Counted from the first letter of the stretch, positions 35,361 to 42,930 are shown. The stretch: 64,000 bases of DNA from Bacteroides caccae (GCF_002222615.2 NZ_CP022412.2:2356001-2420000); one strand, 5' to 3'. Made by a program: numbers and translations. Notes: a model not told the origin generated them from the sequence alone.

Positions 35361-35430
35361 GATAGTGGATTTGTTTACAGCTCTTGTATGTTATACTTTT
35401 ATTTTCATGCTTTGGGCATAATAATGAAAT
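35361..35430 (+). repeat. Direct repeat block A (relic of the 37756-37825 block)
   Basis: About 70 bp closely matching 37756-37825, including the shared run ATTTTCATGCTTTGGGCATA. In block B this sequence is the leader and start of the outer-membrane protein gene. Here the reading frame dies after MKLNGYL, so it is a truncated duplicate. Confidence 0.75.
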
Positions 35431-35446
35431 TGAATGGTTATTTGTG

Positions 35447-35474
35447 ATAAAATACCAATTAATTGGTATTTTAT
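35447..35474. repeat. Perfect 28-bp palindrome upstream of a lipoprotein gene
   Basis: Symmetric about 35460/35461, core AATACCAATTAATTGGTATT, ending 46 bases before the lipoprotein start. It could be an operator for a dimeric regulator or a recombination site. Confidence 0.7.
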
Positions 35475-35520
35475 TGTACAGGAAAAATCCTTTAATTTGC
35501 AAAAACTAAATAGTATTAAT

Positions 35521-36360
35521 ATGAAAAAAATATTCATTCTTCTGTTCGTTTCCTTAGCATTATTTTCCTGTGAAAAAGAAGAAGATAATAAAATTTTTGA
35601 ATATCAGTTGCTGCCAAGTGAGAATGTATCTAAACCATTTAGTTGTTTGGGGGAGAAACGTACTATTACTTTTACAATTATTCAAAAAACATTGATAGAT
35701 GATATTTTAGATTCAGAGGTTCCGATTATTCCCAAGGATGTTTCGATAGAATTTGATAAAACTCTTTTTTCTGATATAGAGACAAAAATAAAGGGTGATC
35801 AGGTTGTATTAAATATAACCTCAAATATTAATAAGGAAGATAAAATTTTGAATGTTGATCTACAGATTTCTTACTCTACTATTAATGGTATAAAAGTAGA
35901 AAAAATTCCCCTAATTATAGATAAAGGGAAGTTGACATTTGTGTATAAAATCCATTCGGAACAGAATCCTTTTGTTCTACCAGTTGAAGGTGGGAAATTT
36001 GAATTGCCTTTTATTTGTAAAAAGCAAACATATTTGAATGATCAGTTTATAGAGGAAACTTATTCATCATTAAATGGATTGAGATTTAAAACGATAAGTA
36101 CTGGTAATGTCTGGTTTCTTACGGTCAGAAAAGACGGGGAAAAAATCGGTTTTTACAAATTCACTTTTGTGGGAGAAGGACCATATAACCAAAAAACAGA
36201 TCCAGAGTGCTATTTTAACATATATACCCATGATGCAAATTTAATTACAGATAATCCTACGGAAATATTCAGACAGGATTTCATACAACCCCAGACCCCG
36301 GGTGAGGATTATTATAAACCTTCTCGGTCCTCTTATAAACATGGTACTTTTGATTTTTAA
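35521..36360 (+). CDS. Cargo lipoprotein of unknown function
   Basis: 279 residues. The signal peptide has the lipobox SLALFSC followed by EKEEDN, an acidic signal for surface display in Bacteroidetes. The mature part is beta-rich with an internal pair of similar segments (IFEYQLLPSENVSKPF near 20 and FVYKIHSEQNPFVLPVEGG near 145), which may be two Ig-like (BACON-type) domains. I do not recognise a family. The start is MKKIFILLFVS; an upstream ATG would run through the palindrome. Codon use is AT-rich, unlike the chromosome around the element. Confidence 0.7.
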   Translation: MKKIFILLFVSLALFSCEKEEDNKIFEYQLLPSENVSKPFSCLGEKRTITFTIIQKTLIDDILDSEVPIIPKDVSIEFDKTLFSDIETKIKGDQVVLNITSNINKEDKILNVDLQISYSTINGIKVEKIPLIIDKGKLTFVYKIHSEQNPFVLPVEGGKFELPFICKKQTYLNDQFIEETYSSLNGLRFKTISTGNVWFLTVRKDGEKIGFYKFTFVGEGPYNQKTDPECYFNIYTHDANLITDNPTEIFRQDFIQPQTPGEDYYKPSRSSYKHGTFDF

Positions 36361-36391
36361 CATATTCGGTATTAACTTAATTATATTAATA

Positions 36392-36475
36392 ATGAAACAG
36401 TATGTGTATTTATTGATTTTGCCAATTATGTTTTTAATTTCATGTTCCGATGATACTAATCCCACTGCTTGTTGA
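36392..36475 (+). pseudogene. Truncated lipoprotein signal peptide (27 codons)
   Basis: MKQYVYLLILPIMFLISC is a full lipoprotein signal peptide, but the frame stops nine residues later (SDDTNPTAC). The stop lies in a 25-bp repeat shared with the small membrane-protein gene at 37552, so it looks like a deletion junction. It could still encode a short lipopeptide. Confidence 0.45.
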
Positions 36476-36530
36476 TTTATTTCAAAAATATGCTGAATTC
36501 AAGAATGCCCATAAAAATTCAATAACATGA
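36450..36530 (+). pseudogene. Remnant related to the 55-residue membrane protein
   Basis: A 26-codon frame that reads IPLLVDLF through the 25-bp repeat, the same residues as in the small membrane protein at 37552-37719, then diverges. Its stop overlaps the start of the next gene (ATGA), so translation could be coupled. Probably the decayed end of a second copy. Confidence 0.4.
36457..36481 (+). repeat. 25-bp direct repeat, copy 1
   Basis: Identical to 37601-37625 (core CCCACTGCTTGTTGATTTA). It marks where the remnant joins the truncated signal peptide. Confidence 0.8.
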
Positions 36531-36847
36531 AAATATCCCTTTTATTTTTAATAGTTTTATTCTGTGGCTCTTGTGCCGGATATAGGGTTAGTCGTTTCAC
36601 CACTGATCCTGTGAAAATTGGCTCTCCAAAAGAATTGGTTTTAAAGAAATATGGTCCTCCTTTTAAAATTAATTCATATAATAATGGAAACAAAACATTA
36701 GAAGTTCTTTATTATAAAGAACCTATGGTTGTAGCTCGATACGAATATATCTTAACAACAAGTCTTACATTCGATGATTCTATTTTAGTTAAAATAGAAC
36801 AAGAGGAAGAACCTACACCAGATAATATTAGAATTATAAAAGAATAA
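36527..36847 (+). CDS. Small BamE/SmpA-like lipoprotein
   Basis: 106 residues with the lipobox LFCGSC followed by AGYRVSRF. The body has the pattern of the BamE/SmpA fold: a short start (DPVKIGSPKELVLKKYGPPFKI), where the helix precedes GPP, then a turn (YNNGNKTLEVLYYKEP) and beta strands (YILTTSLTFDDSILVKIEQEE). The fold assignment rests on this pattern only. BamE-like lipoproteins often help outer-membrane protein assembly or inhibit enzymes. It precedes the glycine-zipper lipoprotein by 44 bp and is probably co-transcribed with it. Confidence 0.65.
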   Translation: MKISLLFLIVLFCGSCAGYRVSRFTTDPVKIGSPKELVLKKYGPPFKINSYNNGNKTLEVLYYKEPMVVARYEYILTTSLTFDDSILVKIEQEEEPTPDNIRIIKE

Positions 36848-36891
36848 TAATTGTGTTTTTTAGTACATGTTTAATCAAAAAGAAAAGCCTT

Positions 36892-37548
36892 ATGAAGATT
36901 TTACAGTATGTTTTTTCTTTTTTCTTGCTGTTGATTGTTGTTGGTTGCAGTAATGATCCAGAAGAAGTGATAAATGATTTCAAAAAGGAATTGGATGAAG
37001 TTAACGAAATCTCTCAAATAAAAAGTGCCTTTGAAAGTAAGGGGTTTAAATCAGTAGAAGAAGCTGCTGCTTATGCAAATAGTTTGATACAGGATATTAA
37101 ACCTATCTCCAGAGCTATCAATGAAGACGATTATGTTGAGAGGATATCCCCTGAAGTAATGGAAGTAATAGAGAGTATGAAAAACATAAAAGTTGATACA
37201 GAGGCTTCCCCTGAAACTCTAAGGCTTCAGCTCAAAAAAATTGTGCAAAATAGTACTCTATCTCCAAACTCCCAAGAATACAATATTCTAATGAATTCTG
37301 TAGATATAGCTGTTGAAGCTATTTATTATGTTATGGAGTTAGAAGCTCCTAAAGCTACAACGAGAGGATTTTGGGGGACGGCATGGAAAGTAGTGAAATG
37401 TGTTGCAGGAACTGCAGGATCCGCGGGATTAGGTGCGGTTGGTGGTGCAGGAGTTGGTACTGTCACACTACCTGTTATCGGTACAGTATCGGGAACCGCT
37501 TTAGGTGGGTGGAGCGGCGCCTTAGTAGGAGTTGCTACTTTTTGCTAA
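36892..37548 (+). CDS. Lipoprotein with a glycine-zipper C terminus, candidate toxin
   Basis: 218 residues. Signal peptide with the lipobox LIVVGC followed by SNDPEE. Residues about 20-160 are a charged, mostly helical domain. The last 55 or so residues, from GFWGTAWKVVKCVAGTAG, are rich in Gly and Ala with repeated GxxxG spacing (GLGAVGGAGVG, GTVSGTALGGWSGALVG), ending ATFC. This tail resembles class II bacteriocins and glycine-zipper proteins of contact-dependent killing systems such as Caulobacter CdzC/D. The 55-residue membrane protein begins 3 bases after the stop, where an immunity gene would be. Two Cys in the tail could form a disulfide. The toxin role is an inference; it may equally be a structural membrane-anchored lipoprotein. 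The start is MKILQYVFSFF. Confidence 0.65.
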   Translation: MKILQYVFSFFLLLIVVGCSNDPEEVINDFKKELDEVNEISQIKSAFESKGFKSVEEAAAYANSLIQDIKPISRAINEDDYVERISPEVMEVIESMKNIKVDTEASPETLRLQLKKIVQNSTLSPNSQEYNILMNSVDIAVEAIYYVMELEAPKATTRGFWGTAWKVVKCVAGTAGSAGLGAVGGAGVGTVTLPVIGTVSGTALGGWSGALVGVATFC

Positions 37549-37551
37549 AAC

Positions 37552-37719
37552 ATGAAAAAAAGCACTCTGATAATGATCTTTTGTCTATCAACATTCATTA
37601 TAATCCCACTGCTTGTTGATTTATTCGAACAGGAATATTATACAAAATGCTTCGTAATAGTTTTTCTGTTTATACTATCTGTTAAAGGATTATGTAAGAA
37701 AATCGTGCAAAAATCCTGA
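37552..37719 (+). CDS. Small membrane protein, candidate immunity protein
   Basis: 55 residues, two hydrophobic helices (LIMIFCLSTFIIIPLLVDLF and FVIVFLFILSV) around EQEYYTKC, with a basic C terminus (KGLCKKIVQKS). It starts 3 bases after the glycine-zipper lipoprotein stop, so translation is likely coupled. Size, topology and position match bacteriocin immunity proteins. It contains the 25-bp repeat shared with a remnant upstream. No family recognised. Confidence 0.6.
   Translation: MKKSTLIMIFCLSTFIIIPLLVDLFEQEYYTKCFVIVFLFILSVKGLCKKIVQKS
37601..37625 (+). repeat. 25-bp direct repeat, copy 2
   Basis: Identical to 36457-36481; here it lies in the coding sequence of the small membrane protein. 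Confidence 0.8.
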
Positions 37720-37755
37720 TTGTTCATTTAAATAAATATCGCAGAAATGTAAATT

Positions 37756-37825
37756 GACAGTGGATTTATTTACAGCCCTTGTGTGTGATGCTTTTATTTT
37801 CATGCTTTGGGCATAATGATGAAAA
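37756..37825 (+). repeat. Direct repeat block B: leader of the outer-membrane protein gene
   Basis: About 70 bp closely matching 35361-35430 and running into the start codons of the gene at 37816. Conservation of the leader suggests it carries the promoter or a regulatory site. Confidence 0.75.
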
Positions 37826-38610
37826 TCAATATGTATAGAAAGGTGACTACATTAATTAGTTTTGCAGCATTTGTTTTGTTTTGGATCATCATGTGTCCTC
37901 TTGGGATGTATGGTCAAGAATCGAAGTGGGTTGGTATGAATCCTGTGAGAAAACGGTATTTGCGTTTTCACAAAGATTTTGCAGTTGATTCGGTTAAATA
38001 TCCTATTTGGGAATATCAAAATTCTGTTATTTTTGCAAATTCCGGTGTTACTCTTCAATTCAAGAAGGGTGGACCGTTTTTTTACACAGACCAAAGTCCT
38101 TTACATAAAGGGGAATATAATGTGTCGGGGGTAATAGCCCCATTGTGGAATGGTCACGTTTACGGCATGGGACGCCAAATGAATTTAATTGGTATTGGTG
38201 TTTTTAACTATGCTGCTATTGGATATAACAAATCATTGTCAGATAATTTATTTGCTGATGTTGCATTGCATGCAATGAAGTTGAGTACCCCTCGCCATGT
38301 GGATGAAACATTTGGTATATCGGGTAAACTTTCTTATTCCTTTAATTCCCGAATGAGTTTGCATGTATTTGGCGGTTTTTTATTTACTCCTGTTACTTCA
38401 TTCAGCCGTAATGACTACGGAGGCAGTGTTGCTTTCGATATAACGGATTCTTTTGGAACGGAATTAGGTATAAGGGGTTATCGTGAATATCCTTTTGAAC
38501 GTGGGGGAGTTACTCCTATCTTAATGCCTTACTATAAATTTAAAAAGCATAAAGTGGAAATGGATTTTGGTGGATTTTTACAAGAAATAATATATGGATT
38601 GTTTAAATAA
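37816..38610 (+). CDS. Putative outer-membrane beta-barrel protein
   Basis: 264 residues with an N-terminal membrane/signal segment (about 12-35, LISFAAFVLFWIIMCPLGMYG-type, then QESKW). The rest alternates polar and aromatic residues as in beta strands (LIGIGVFNYAAIGYNKSL, LFADVALHAMKL, MSLHVFGGFLFTPVT, GGSVAFDITDSFGTELGIRGY), which fits a small outer-membrane barrel. No family recognised. The ATG at 37816 or 37819 lies inside the duplicated leader block. Confidence 0.6.
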   Translation: MMKINMYRKVTTLISFAAFVLFWIIMCPLGMYGQESKWVGMNPVRKRYLRFHKDFAVDSVKYPIWEYQNSVIFANSGVTLQFKKGGPFFYTDQSPLHKGEYNVSGVIAPLWNGHVYGMGRQMNLIGIGVFNYAAIGYNKSLSDNLFADVALHAMKLSTPRHVDETFGISGKLSYSFNSRMSLHVFGGFLFTPVTSFSRNDYGGSVAFDITDSFGTELGIRGYREYPFERGGVTPILMPYYKFKKHKVEMDFGGFLQEIIYGLFK

Positions 38611-38622
38611 AAAGTATCATTT

Positions 38623-38745
38623 ATGAAGAAAATAGTATTTGTATTGTTCGGATGTTTGATCATCTTTCAAAGTTGTAGTAATGTGTTTTATAACCATGCT
38701 AATAAAACGGAAAAGGTTACTGTTAAGGTAAAGCCTTTTAAATAA
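38623..38745 (+). CDS. Small lipoprotein (40 residues)
   Basis: MKKIVFVLFGCLIIFQSC is a lipoprotein signal peptide; only about 22 residues follow the Cys (SNVFYNHANKTEKVTVKVKPFK). It starts 12 bases after the outer-membrane protein gene and 29 bases before the next lipoprotein gene, with good spacing for one operon. It is short but has a clean signal peptide and stop, like small entry-exclusion or lysis lipoproteins (inference). Confidence 0.55.
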   Translation: MKKIVFVLFGCLIIFQSCSNVFYNHANKTEKVTVKVKPFK

Positions 38746-38774
38746 AATAATTGTTTAATACAAAATCATACACT

Positions 38775-39743
38775 ATGAAAATTGAAAAGATTTTTGGTTG
38801 TATTTTGAGTGCATGCATGATTGTAAGCTTGTTATCTTGCAATAGCGAAAATGAATTTATCGGTTCTGCACAAGAAACCATACCGGATGTTGAGGTTTCG
38901 ACAATGGATATGTGGGTAAAAGAAACGAGAAGTGTTAGTGAGTACTTGAATATGCCAGTTCTTCATTTTAAAGATGAACAGGTGTATAGCGAGACACTCC
39001 GGCAGCTTAAAAACATGACAGAAAATGAAAGATTTACTTATTTTCAGCAGTTGGGCTTTGAAGGGGCGTATATTTTATGGGAGCAGGCAGATAGGGAGCT
39101 CGATAAAATATTTGATATGGAAAGTGATGATTCTCACTTAATACAAGAGATGATAAATACGTACAAGGATAAATATTCAGATATTTTTTCTTTTAATACA
39201 GTTGACTTATTCGACGTTACCCCTTATTTTACATTCACTGATAATGATTTGTCCTTACTCGGTAATATAAAAGGTTACGTTGTAATCGGTAATAGTCTAA
39301 GAGGGCCTAAATATGATTATCCTACTTATGATTTGGATGAAGTTGTTTCAGCTACACAGGCAGCAGAGCCAACTCCGATTGAGCCAGGTTTTAAGGGATT
39401 TAAAGATGCTTCATTAACAATCAAGAATGGAAAATATAAAAGCACAATGACTATTGGGCGTATCGTTAATGGTAATTCTTTTGCTGTGGAATTTAAAACT
39501 AAAAAGAAACAACTTTTTTGGAAAAAGAGTGTTAAGGCCGGTTATTCGGCTATGTTAACAATGAAAAGCTCAAAGTTTAATTATAAGAATACAGTCTTTT
39601 GTCCTTATGGAAAAGAGGTTTCGATTTTAAACCTACCCATAGAACGAGTTGGAAATGTCTTTGATGCAGTTGTGGAAAACTTTAAATCTTCAAGGGGAGA
39701 TGCAAAAGGAAACCAATCATTTCATAACATACGTGTAATATAG
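38775..39743 (+). CDS. Cargo lipoprotein, possibly DUF4848-like
   Basis: 322 residues. Signal peptide with the lipobox VSLLSC followed by NSENEF. The segment YLNMPVLHFKDEQVYSETLRQLK, then MTENERFTYFQQLGFEGAYI and QADRELDKI, is like the N-terminal helical part I associate with DUF4848 lipoproteins of Bacteroides; the C-terminal 120 residues (SLTIKNGKYKSTMTIGRIVN and following) look beta-rich. Function unknown. The start at MKIEKIFGCIL is preferred over the upstream ATG (MFNTKSYT). It precedes the PH-domain gene by 23 bp. Confidence 0.65.
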   Translation: MKIEKIFGCILSACMIVSLLSCNSENEFIGSAQETIPDVEVSTMDMWVKETRSVSEYLNMPVLHFKDEQVYSETLRQLKNMTENERFTYFQQLGFEGAYILWEQADRELDKIFDMESDDSHLIQEMINTYKDKYSDIFSFNTVDLFDVTPYFTFTDNDLSLLGNIKGYVVIGNSLRGPKYDYPTYDLDEVVSATQAAEPTPIEPGFKGFKDASLTIKNGKYKSTMTIGRIVNGNSFAVEFKTKKKQLFWKKSVKAGYSAMLTMKSSKFNYKNTVFCPYGKEVSILNLPIERVGNVFDAVVENFKSSRGDAKGNQSFHNIRVI

Positions 39744-39766
39744 TCAACAGTAAAGATAGCAATATA

Positions 39767-40264
39767 ATGAGCGTATATAAATCAAAGTTTCAGCCGATAA
39801 TGGAGCGCTGGTCTCTGGTGTTAAAGATTGTCTTATTAACTACTGGACTTATGTTTCTATTAAGAACTTTTATGCTACAATCTTTGCAGGATCAAATCGC
39901 AAGCCTGTTATTGGGTACCATTCTTGTATCTATATACATATACATGCTGATAGTGATTCCTTCATTTATTTGTTTGGAAAAGGATCAACTCGTTATAAAA
40001 AGAGTGTTTGGTAAGAAATGTATTCCGTATTCTTGTATTAAGAACGTTTTTGTTTATGACGGTGTTCAAAATGATGTCCGTTATTTCGGAAGTAATGGCT
40101 TTTTGGGGTATATAGGTGTAATGGGCAGTACCCATTATGGGAAATATTATTCCTATGTAAAGAATCCCAATCAACAAATTTTTATATTAACAGAAAAAAA
40201 GAATTACCTCTTAAGCTGTGAGAACAGAGATATGTTTATAAAAGATTTGTTGATTCACTTATAA
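39767..40264 (+). CDS. Membrane protein with a bacterial PH-like domain
   Basis: 165 residues: two TM helices near the N terminus (about 18-35 and 45-68) followed by a cytoplasmic bPH-like domain (FICLEKDQLVIKRVFGKKCIPYSCIKNVFVYDG, then ILTEKKNYLLSCENRDMFIKDLL). Similar small two-TM plus PH proteins are common and mostly uncharacterised. The last cargo gene, followed by a terminator. Confidence 0.7.
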   Translation: MSVYKSKFQPIMERWSLVLKIVLLTTGLMFLLRTFMLQSLQDQIASLLLGTILVSIYIYMLIVIPSFICLEKDQLVIKRVFGKKCIPYSCIKNVFVYDGVQNDVRYFGSNGFLGYIGVMGSTHYGKYYSYVKNPNQQIFILTEKKNYLLSCENRDMFIKDLLIHL

Positions 40265-40316
40265 TATGCTGAATATTAATATGGTCTGTTGGAAAATATA
40301 GTTATGATATTACTTG

Positions 40317-40347
40317 ACGGGAAGAATATGTTTTTTATTCTTCCCGT
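40317..40347 (+). terminator. Intrinsic terminator between cargo and relaxase
   Basis: A perfect 12-bp stem ACGGGAAGAATA (40317-40328) / TATTCTTCCCGT (40336-40347) followed by TAGTTTTTT. It closes the plus-strand cargo and faces the minus-strand relaxase gene. Confidence 0.75.
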
Positions 40348-40397
40348 TAGTTTTTTAGAGCACTAATAATTAATAGCCCCTCTCTGCTATTAAGTGA

Positions 40398-41747
40398 TTA
40401 TATTTTCAATCCTTTTCGTTGCTTGTTTTCAACAGGTGTGTTTAGCCCTAACTTTTCTTTAATTTCCTGATATTTCTTCCTGAACCAATCGAGTATGGGT
40501 ATTCCGTCAATGCACAGCCTGAATTTTCCTTTCTCCTGCGGGTTCCTCTCCACTGTTGCCGTTGAGTGCTCCGTCCTGAACTTCTCCTTGTACTCCTTTG
40601 AATAGAGCCTTCCCTTGAATTCCACGGGTTGCAGGCTGACAATTCGTCTTGTCAGTTCTTCGGTGAAGCCCACTTCCCGGCATTGTTCTGCTATGGGTAT
40701 CAGTTCCTTTACAATAGGAAAGTAGGTGTCTATCAGTTCCAGCCGATTGTCGTATTCTGCGATTTTCTGCCGGTAGCTCCGGTCAACTTTGTTTATCTCG
40801 CTGCTGTGACGGTTTTCCATTTTTGTCTGCTCCCTCTGTTCGGCTTGCACCTGCTTTTGCAGATTCACAATGTTCCGTTTCAAATTTTCATTCTCCGCTT
40901 CCAGCTTCTTAACTTTGCTGCCGCCGAAAAGTGAGCTCACCCCGTCCGCTATGGCTGTGGTGGCGTTCACCGCCGCCCCCTTCATTTTCTGCACGTTGAT
41001 TTCCCCCTTTACCTGCTTCAGCTTTTTCATTGCTTCCTCTTCCAGCCCCAGCAGGTTTTCTATGTTCTCTTGCAGGCTGTCCTGCTGCTCCACCAACTGC
41101 TTGTAGTATTGCATGGTGGAAATATGCTTTGCCAATGAGCCGTCCACGCCTCTCTGCAAGCCGTACTTGTTCATGGCTTGGGCATAAGTGTCCTGATAGT
41201 GTTTTAGCCTGTGCCTCGCCATTACATCATCTGCGCAGAGTCTCACGTCCTGCGGGTTCTTCTTTCTGTACTTTTTCTTCCCGTTCTGTTCTTCCTGTCC
41301 GGCTTTCCTTCGCTCTCCGGTCACTATCGGTATGACTGTGGCGTGTATGTGTGGTGTCTTCTCGTCCATGTGCAGTACTGCCGATACGAGGTTCTGCTCC
41401 CCGTATGTTTCCCGGATCCATTTCAGACTGTCGTTACACCAGTCTTCAATCCGTCCTTCCGCTTCCATTTGCTTCATGTCCTTGTTGCTTCCGGTAAGGA
41501 GTATCCGGATTGCCTTCACCTGATTGGCGCTCACCTTGCGTCTGATGCCTGCCGTTTCTATCCGTTGGGCTATCGCCTGCGTGCGGTTCCTCACCCCTTC
41601 GGGAAACTGTACGAGCTCCCGGTTCAGGTGTGTGCGCGTTCTGTCCGCATTCTTCGGGTGAACGGTGCGCTCTATGTGTGCGGACATCCTGCTGTCCGTC
41701 CCTTTTGCCTTTTCCAGATGCAAAACTGCATATCCCATAACTGTCAA
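40398..41747 (-). CDS. MobV-family (Mob_Pre) relaxase
   Basis: 449 residues. The relaxase domain occupies about 1-200; the catalytic HUH-type motif is HMDEKTPHIHATVIPI. The first metal/DNA-contact region (GYAVLHLEKAKG) and the LNRELV segment are also typical of the Pre/Mob (MobV) family. A long coiled coil follows (about 215-350), then a C-terminal RLYSKEYKEKFRTE part. It nicks the transfer origin and leads the strand into the recipient; the oriT-like palindrome lies just upstream (41824-41889). It is like the relaxases of NBU-type and related Bacteroides mobilisable elements. Confidence 0.92.
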   Translation of the reverse strand: MTVMGYAVLHLEKAKGTDSRMSAHIERTVHPKNADRTRTHLNRELVQFPEGVRNRTQAIAQRIETAGIRRKVSANQVKAIRILLTGSNKDMKQMEAEGRIEDWCNDSLKWIRETYGEQNLVSAVLHMDEKTPHIHATVIPIVTGERRKAGQEEQNGKKKYRKKNPQDVRLCADDVMARHRLKHYQDTYAQAMNKYGLQRGVDGSLAKHISTMQYYKQLVEQQDSLQENIENLLGLEEEAMKKLKQVKGEINVQKMKGAAVNATTAIADGVSSLFGGSKVKKLEAENENLKRNIVNLQKQVQAEQREQTKMENRHSSEINKVDRSYRQKIAEYDNRLELIDTYFPIVKELIPIAEQCREVGFTEELTRRIVSLQPVEFKGRLYSKEYKEKFRTEHSTATVERNPQEKGKFRLCIDGIPILDWFRKKYQEIKEKLGLNTPVENKQRKGLKI

Positions 41748-41823
41748 TAATTTCAGGTTAATACTTCCCCTGCCTTGCTTTTATGCCGCATGGCAGACGG
41801 GGTTTCCAAAGGGGCGGCGCCCC

Positions 41824-41889
41824 TATGGCTCGTTGGGGCTTTTTTAGCAATGTGTGCATTGCGTTAAGAAAAAGCCCTAATGAGCTATG
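41824..41889. other. Candidate origin of transfer (oriT)
   Basis: A 21-bp imperfect inverted repeat (41824-41844 with 41869-41889; only transitions differ, so G-T pairs are kept) encloses the hairpin GCAATG (41847-41852) / CATTGC (41857-41862). It lies between the primase and relaxase genes, immediately upstream of the relaxase, the usual place for oriT in such elements. The GC-rich GGGGCGGCGCCCC just before it adds another palindrome. Confidence 0.55.
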
Positions 41890-41921
41890 GCTTTTTTCAA
41901 AGCCTTCCGGTGGCTGTGCGG

Positions 41922-42893
41922 CTACATCCTGATCCCTTTGCCTTTCTTCTTCGGCTGCTCTGTCTGCCGTTGCCTTTTTTCCGCTTCCGGTTTCTCTTGC
42001 TGCCGTTGCGCCTGTCCTGACCTTTTATCCCGCAGGAAGTCGTTCAGATCGTTGTACCCTTCGTATATGTGCGATGCGTCCCGTATGCGTAGCCCGTACT
42101 CTTTTTGCAACTCCTGAACGGCCTCGATTCCCGCCTTGTCGTTGTCAAGGAAACAATGGATGCTTTCATAACCGCCCAACGGTCGGATTGCTTTGGAAAG
42201 GTCGGAAGTCGAGTTCAGTACGATGTAGTCCTGTCCGTCAAGTTCGGGACGGTCGGGACACCTTTCCAGCCGCAGGGTGAGGAAAGAGAGGTAGTCCATG
42301 AATCCCTCGAAGATGTAGCATGCCTCCTTCGACTCCGATTGTCGTATATGGGTGATGTCCTTCGGTGCTATGCATCCCTTGAAATGCTTGTTGCGTATCT
42401 CGTATCCTCCCGAACGGTTGGGGAAGCCTATAGCATAGTATGGGGTTTCCCCGGTCAGATAGCGGACCTCCCTGCATTCTCTTTTTGCCAGTTCCGTATT
42501 TATTCCCCTTTGCCGCAGGTAGGTATACAGGGCGGGAGAGGAGAGCGGTACTACCTCCAACTGCCGGAAACTCGGCTTTGATAAGGGTTGCTTGCCAAAA
42601 GAGAAAGAGACCGGGCGCACGTTTTGTGCCTGCTCCCTTATCCTTTCCAAGAGGTAGGGCAGACTGTCGGATGCGTATAGCTCCTGTGCCAGTGCGATGA
42701 TATTACCACCTTTGCCTGCGCCAAAATCATACCATAGGTTGCGTTCGGTGTTCACCTTGAAGGAGGGTTCCTGTTCGTCCCTGAACGGTGAGTTGTACCA
42801 TAGACTACCACCCTGTTGCCTTACCGGACTGTATCCAAGACTGTGCAGATATTCCTCTATGCGTATCTGCTTCGCTTCATTCATATTCATCAT
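41922..42893 (-). CDS. Toprim/CHC2-type DNA primase of the mobile element
   Basis: 323 residues. The N terminus is a degenerate DnaG-type domain (SLWYNSPFRDEQEPSFKVN, LWYDFGAGKGGNIIALAQEL) without the zinc Cys residues, followed by a Toprim domain (EACYIFEGFMDYLSFL with the conserved Glu, and HCFLDNDKAGIEAVQEL with the DxD-like Asp pair). The lysine/glutamine-rich tail is low complexity. It primes DNA synthesis for element replication during transfer. Multiple ATGs (42893, 42890, 42884) begin MMNMNEAK. It lies after the RepA-like ATPase, with the duplicated hairpin region between. Confidence 0.85.
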   Translation of the reverse strand: MMNMNEAKQIRIEEYLHSLGYSPVRQQGGSLWYNSPFRDEQEPSFKVNTERNLWYDFGAGKGGNIIALAQELYASDSLPYLLERIREQAQNVRPVSFSFGKQPLSKPSFRQLEVVPLSSPALYTYLRQRGINTELAKRECREVRYLTGETPYYAIGFPNRSGGYEIRNKHFKGCIAPKDITHIRQSESKEACYIFEGFMDYLSFLTLRLERCPDRPELDGQDYIVLNSTSDLSKAIRPLGGYESIHCFLDNDKAGIEAVQELQKEYGLRIRDASHIYEGYNDLNDFLRDKRSGQAQRQQEKPEAEKRQRQTEQPKKKGKGIRM

Positions 42894-42930
42894 ATTTCTG
42901 TTTTAAGTAGATATTGTTTTTGGGTTTTTC

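Larger units (their letters stand above)
34843..35520. other. Non-coding left end of the element (about 680 bp)
   Basis: After the terminator hairpin this AT-rich stretch has no convincing gene. It holds two related palindromes (35263-35285 and 35447-35474) and a relic of the promoter and first codons of the outer-membrane-protein gene (35361-35430). The relic open frame after the block ends after about seven codons. Confidence 0.6.

Noticed and set aside
41211..41750. Plus-strand open frames over the relaxase gene
   Set aside because: They are antisense to strong relaxase motifs and arise from the GC-rich codon pattern.
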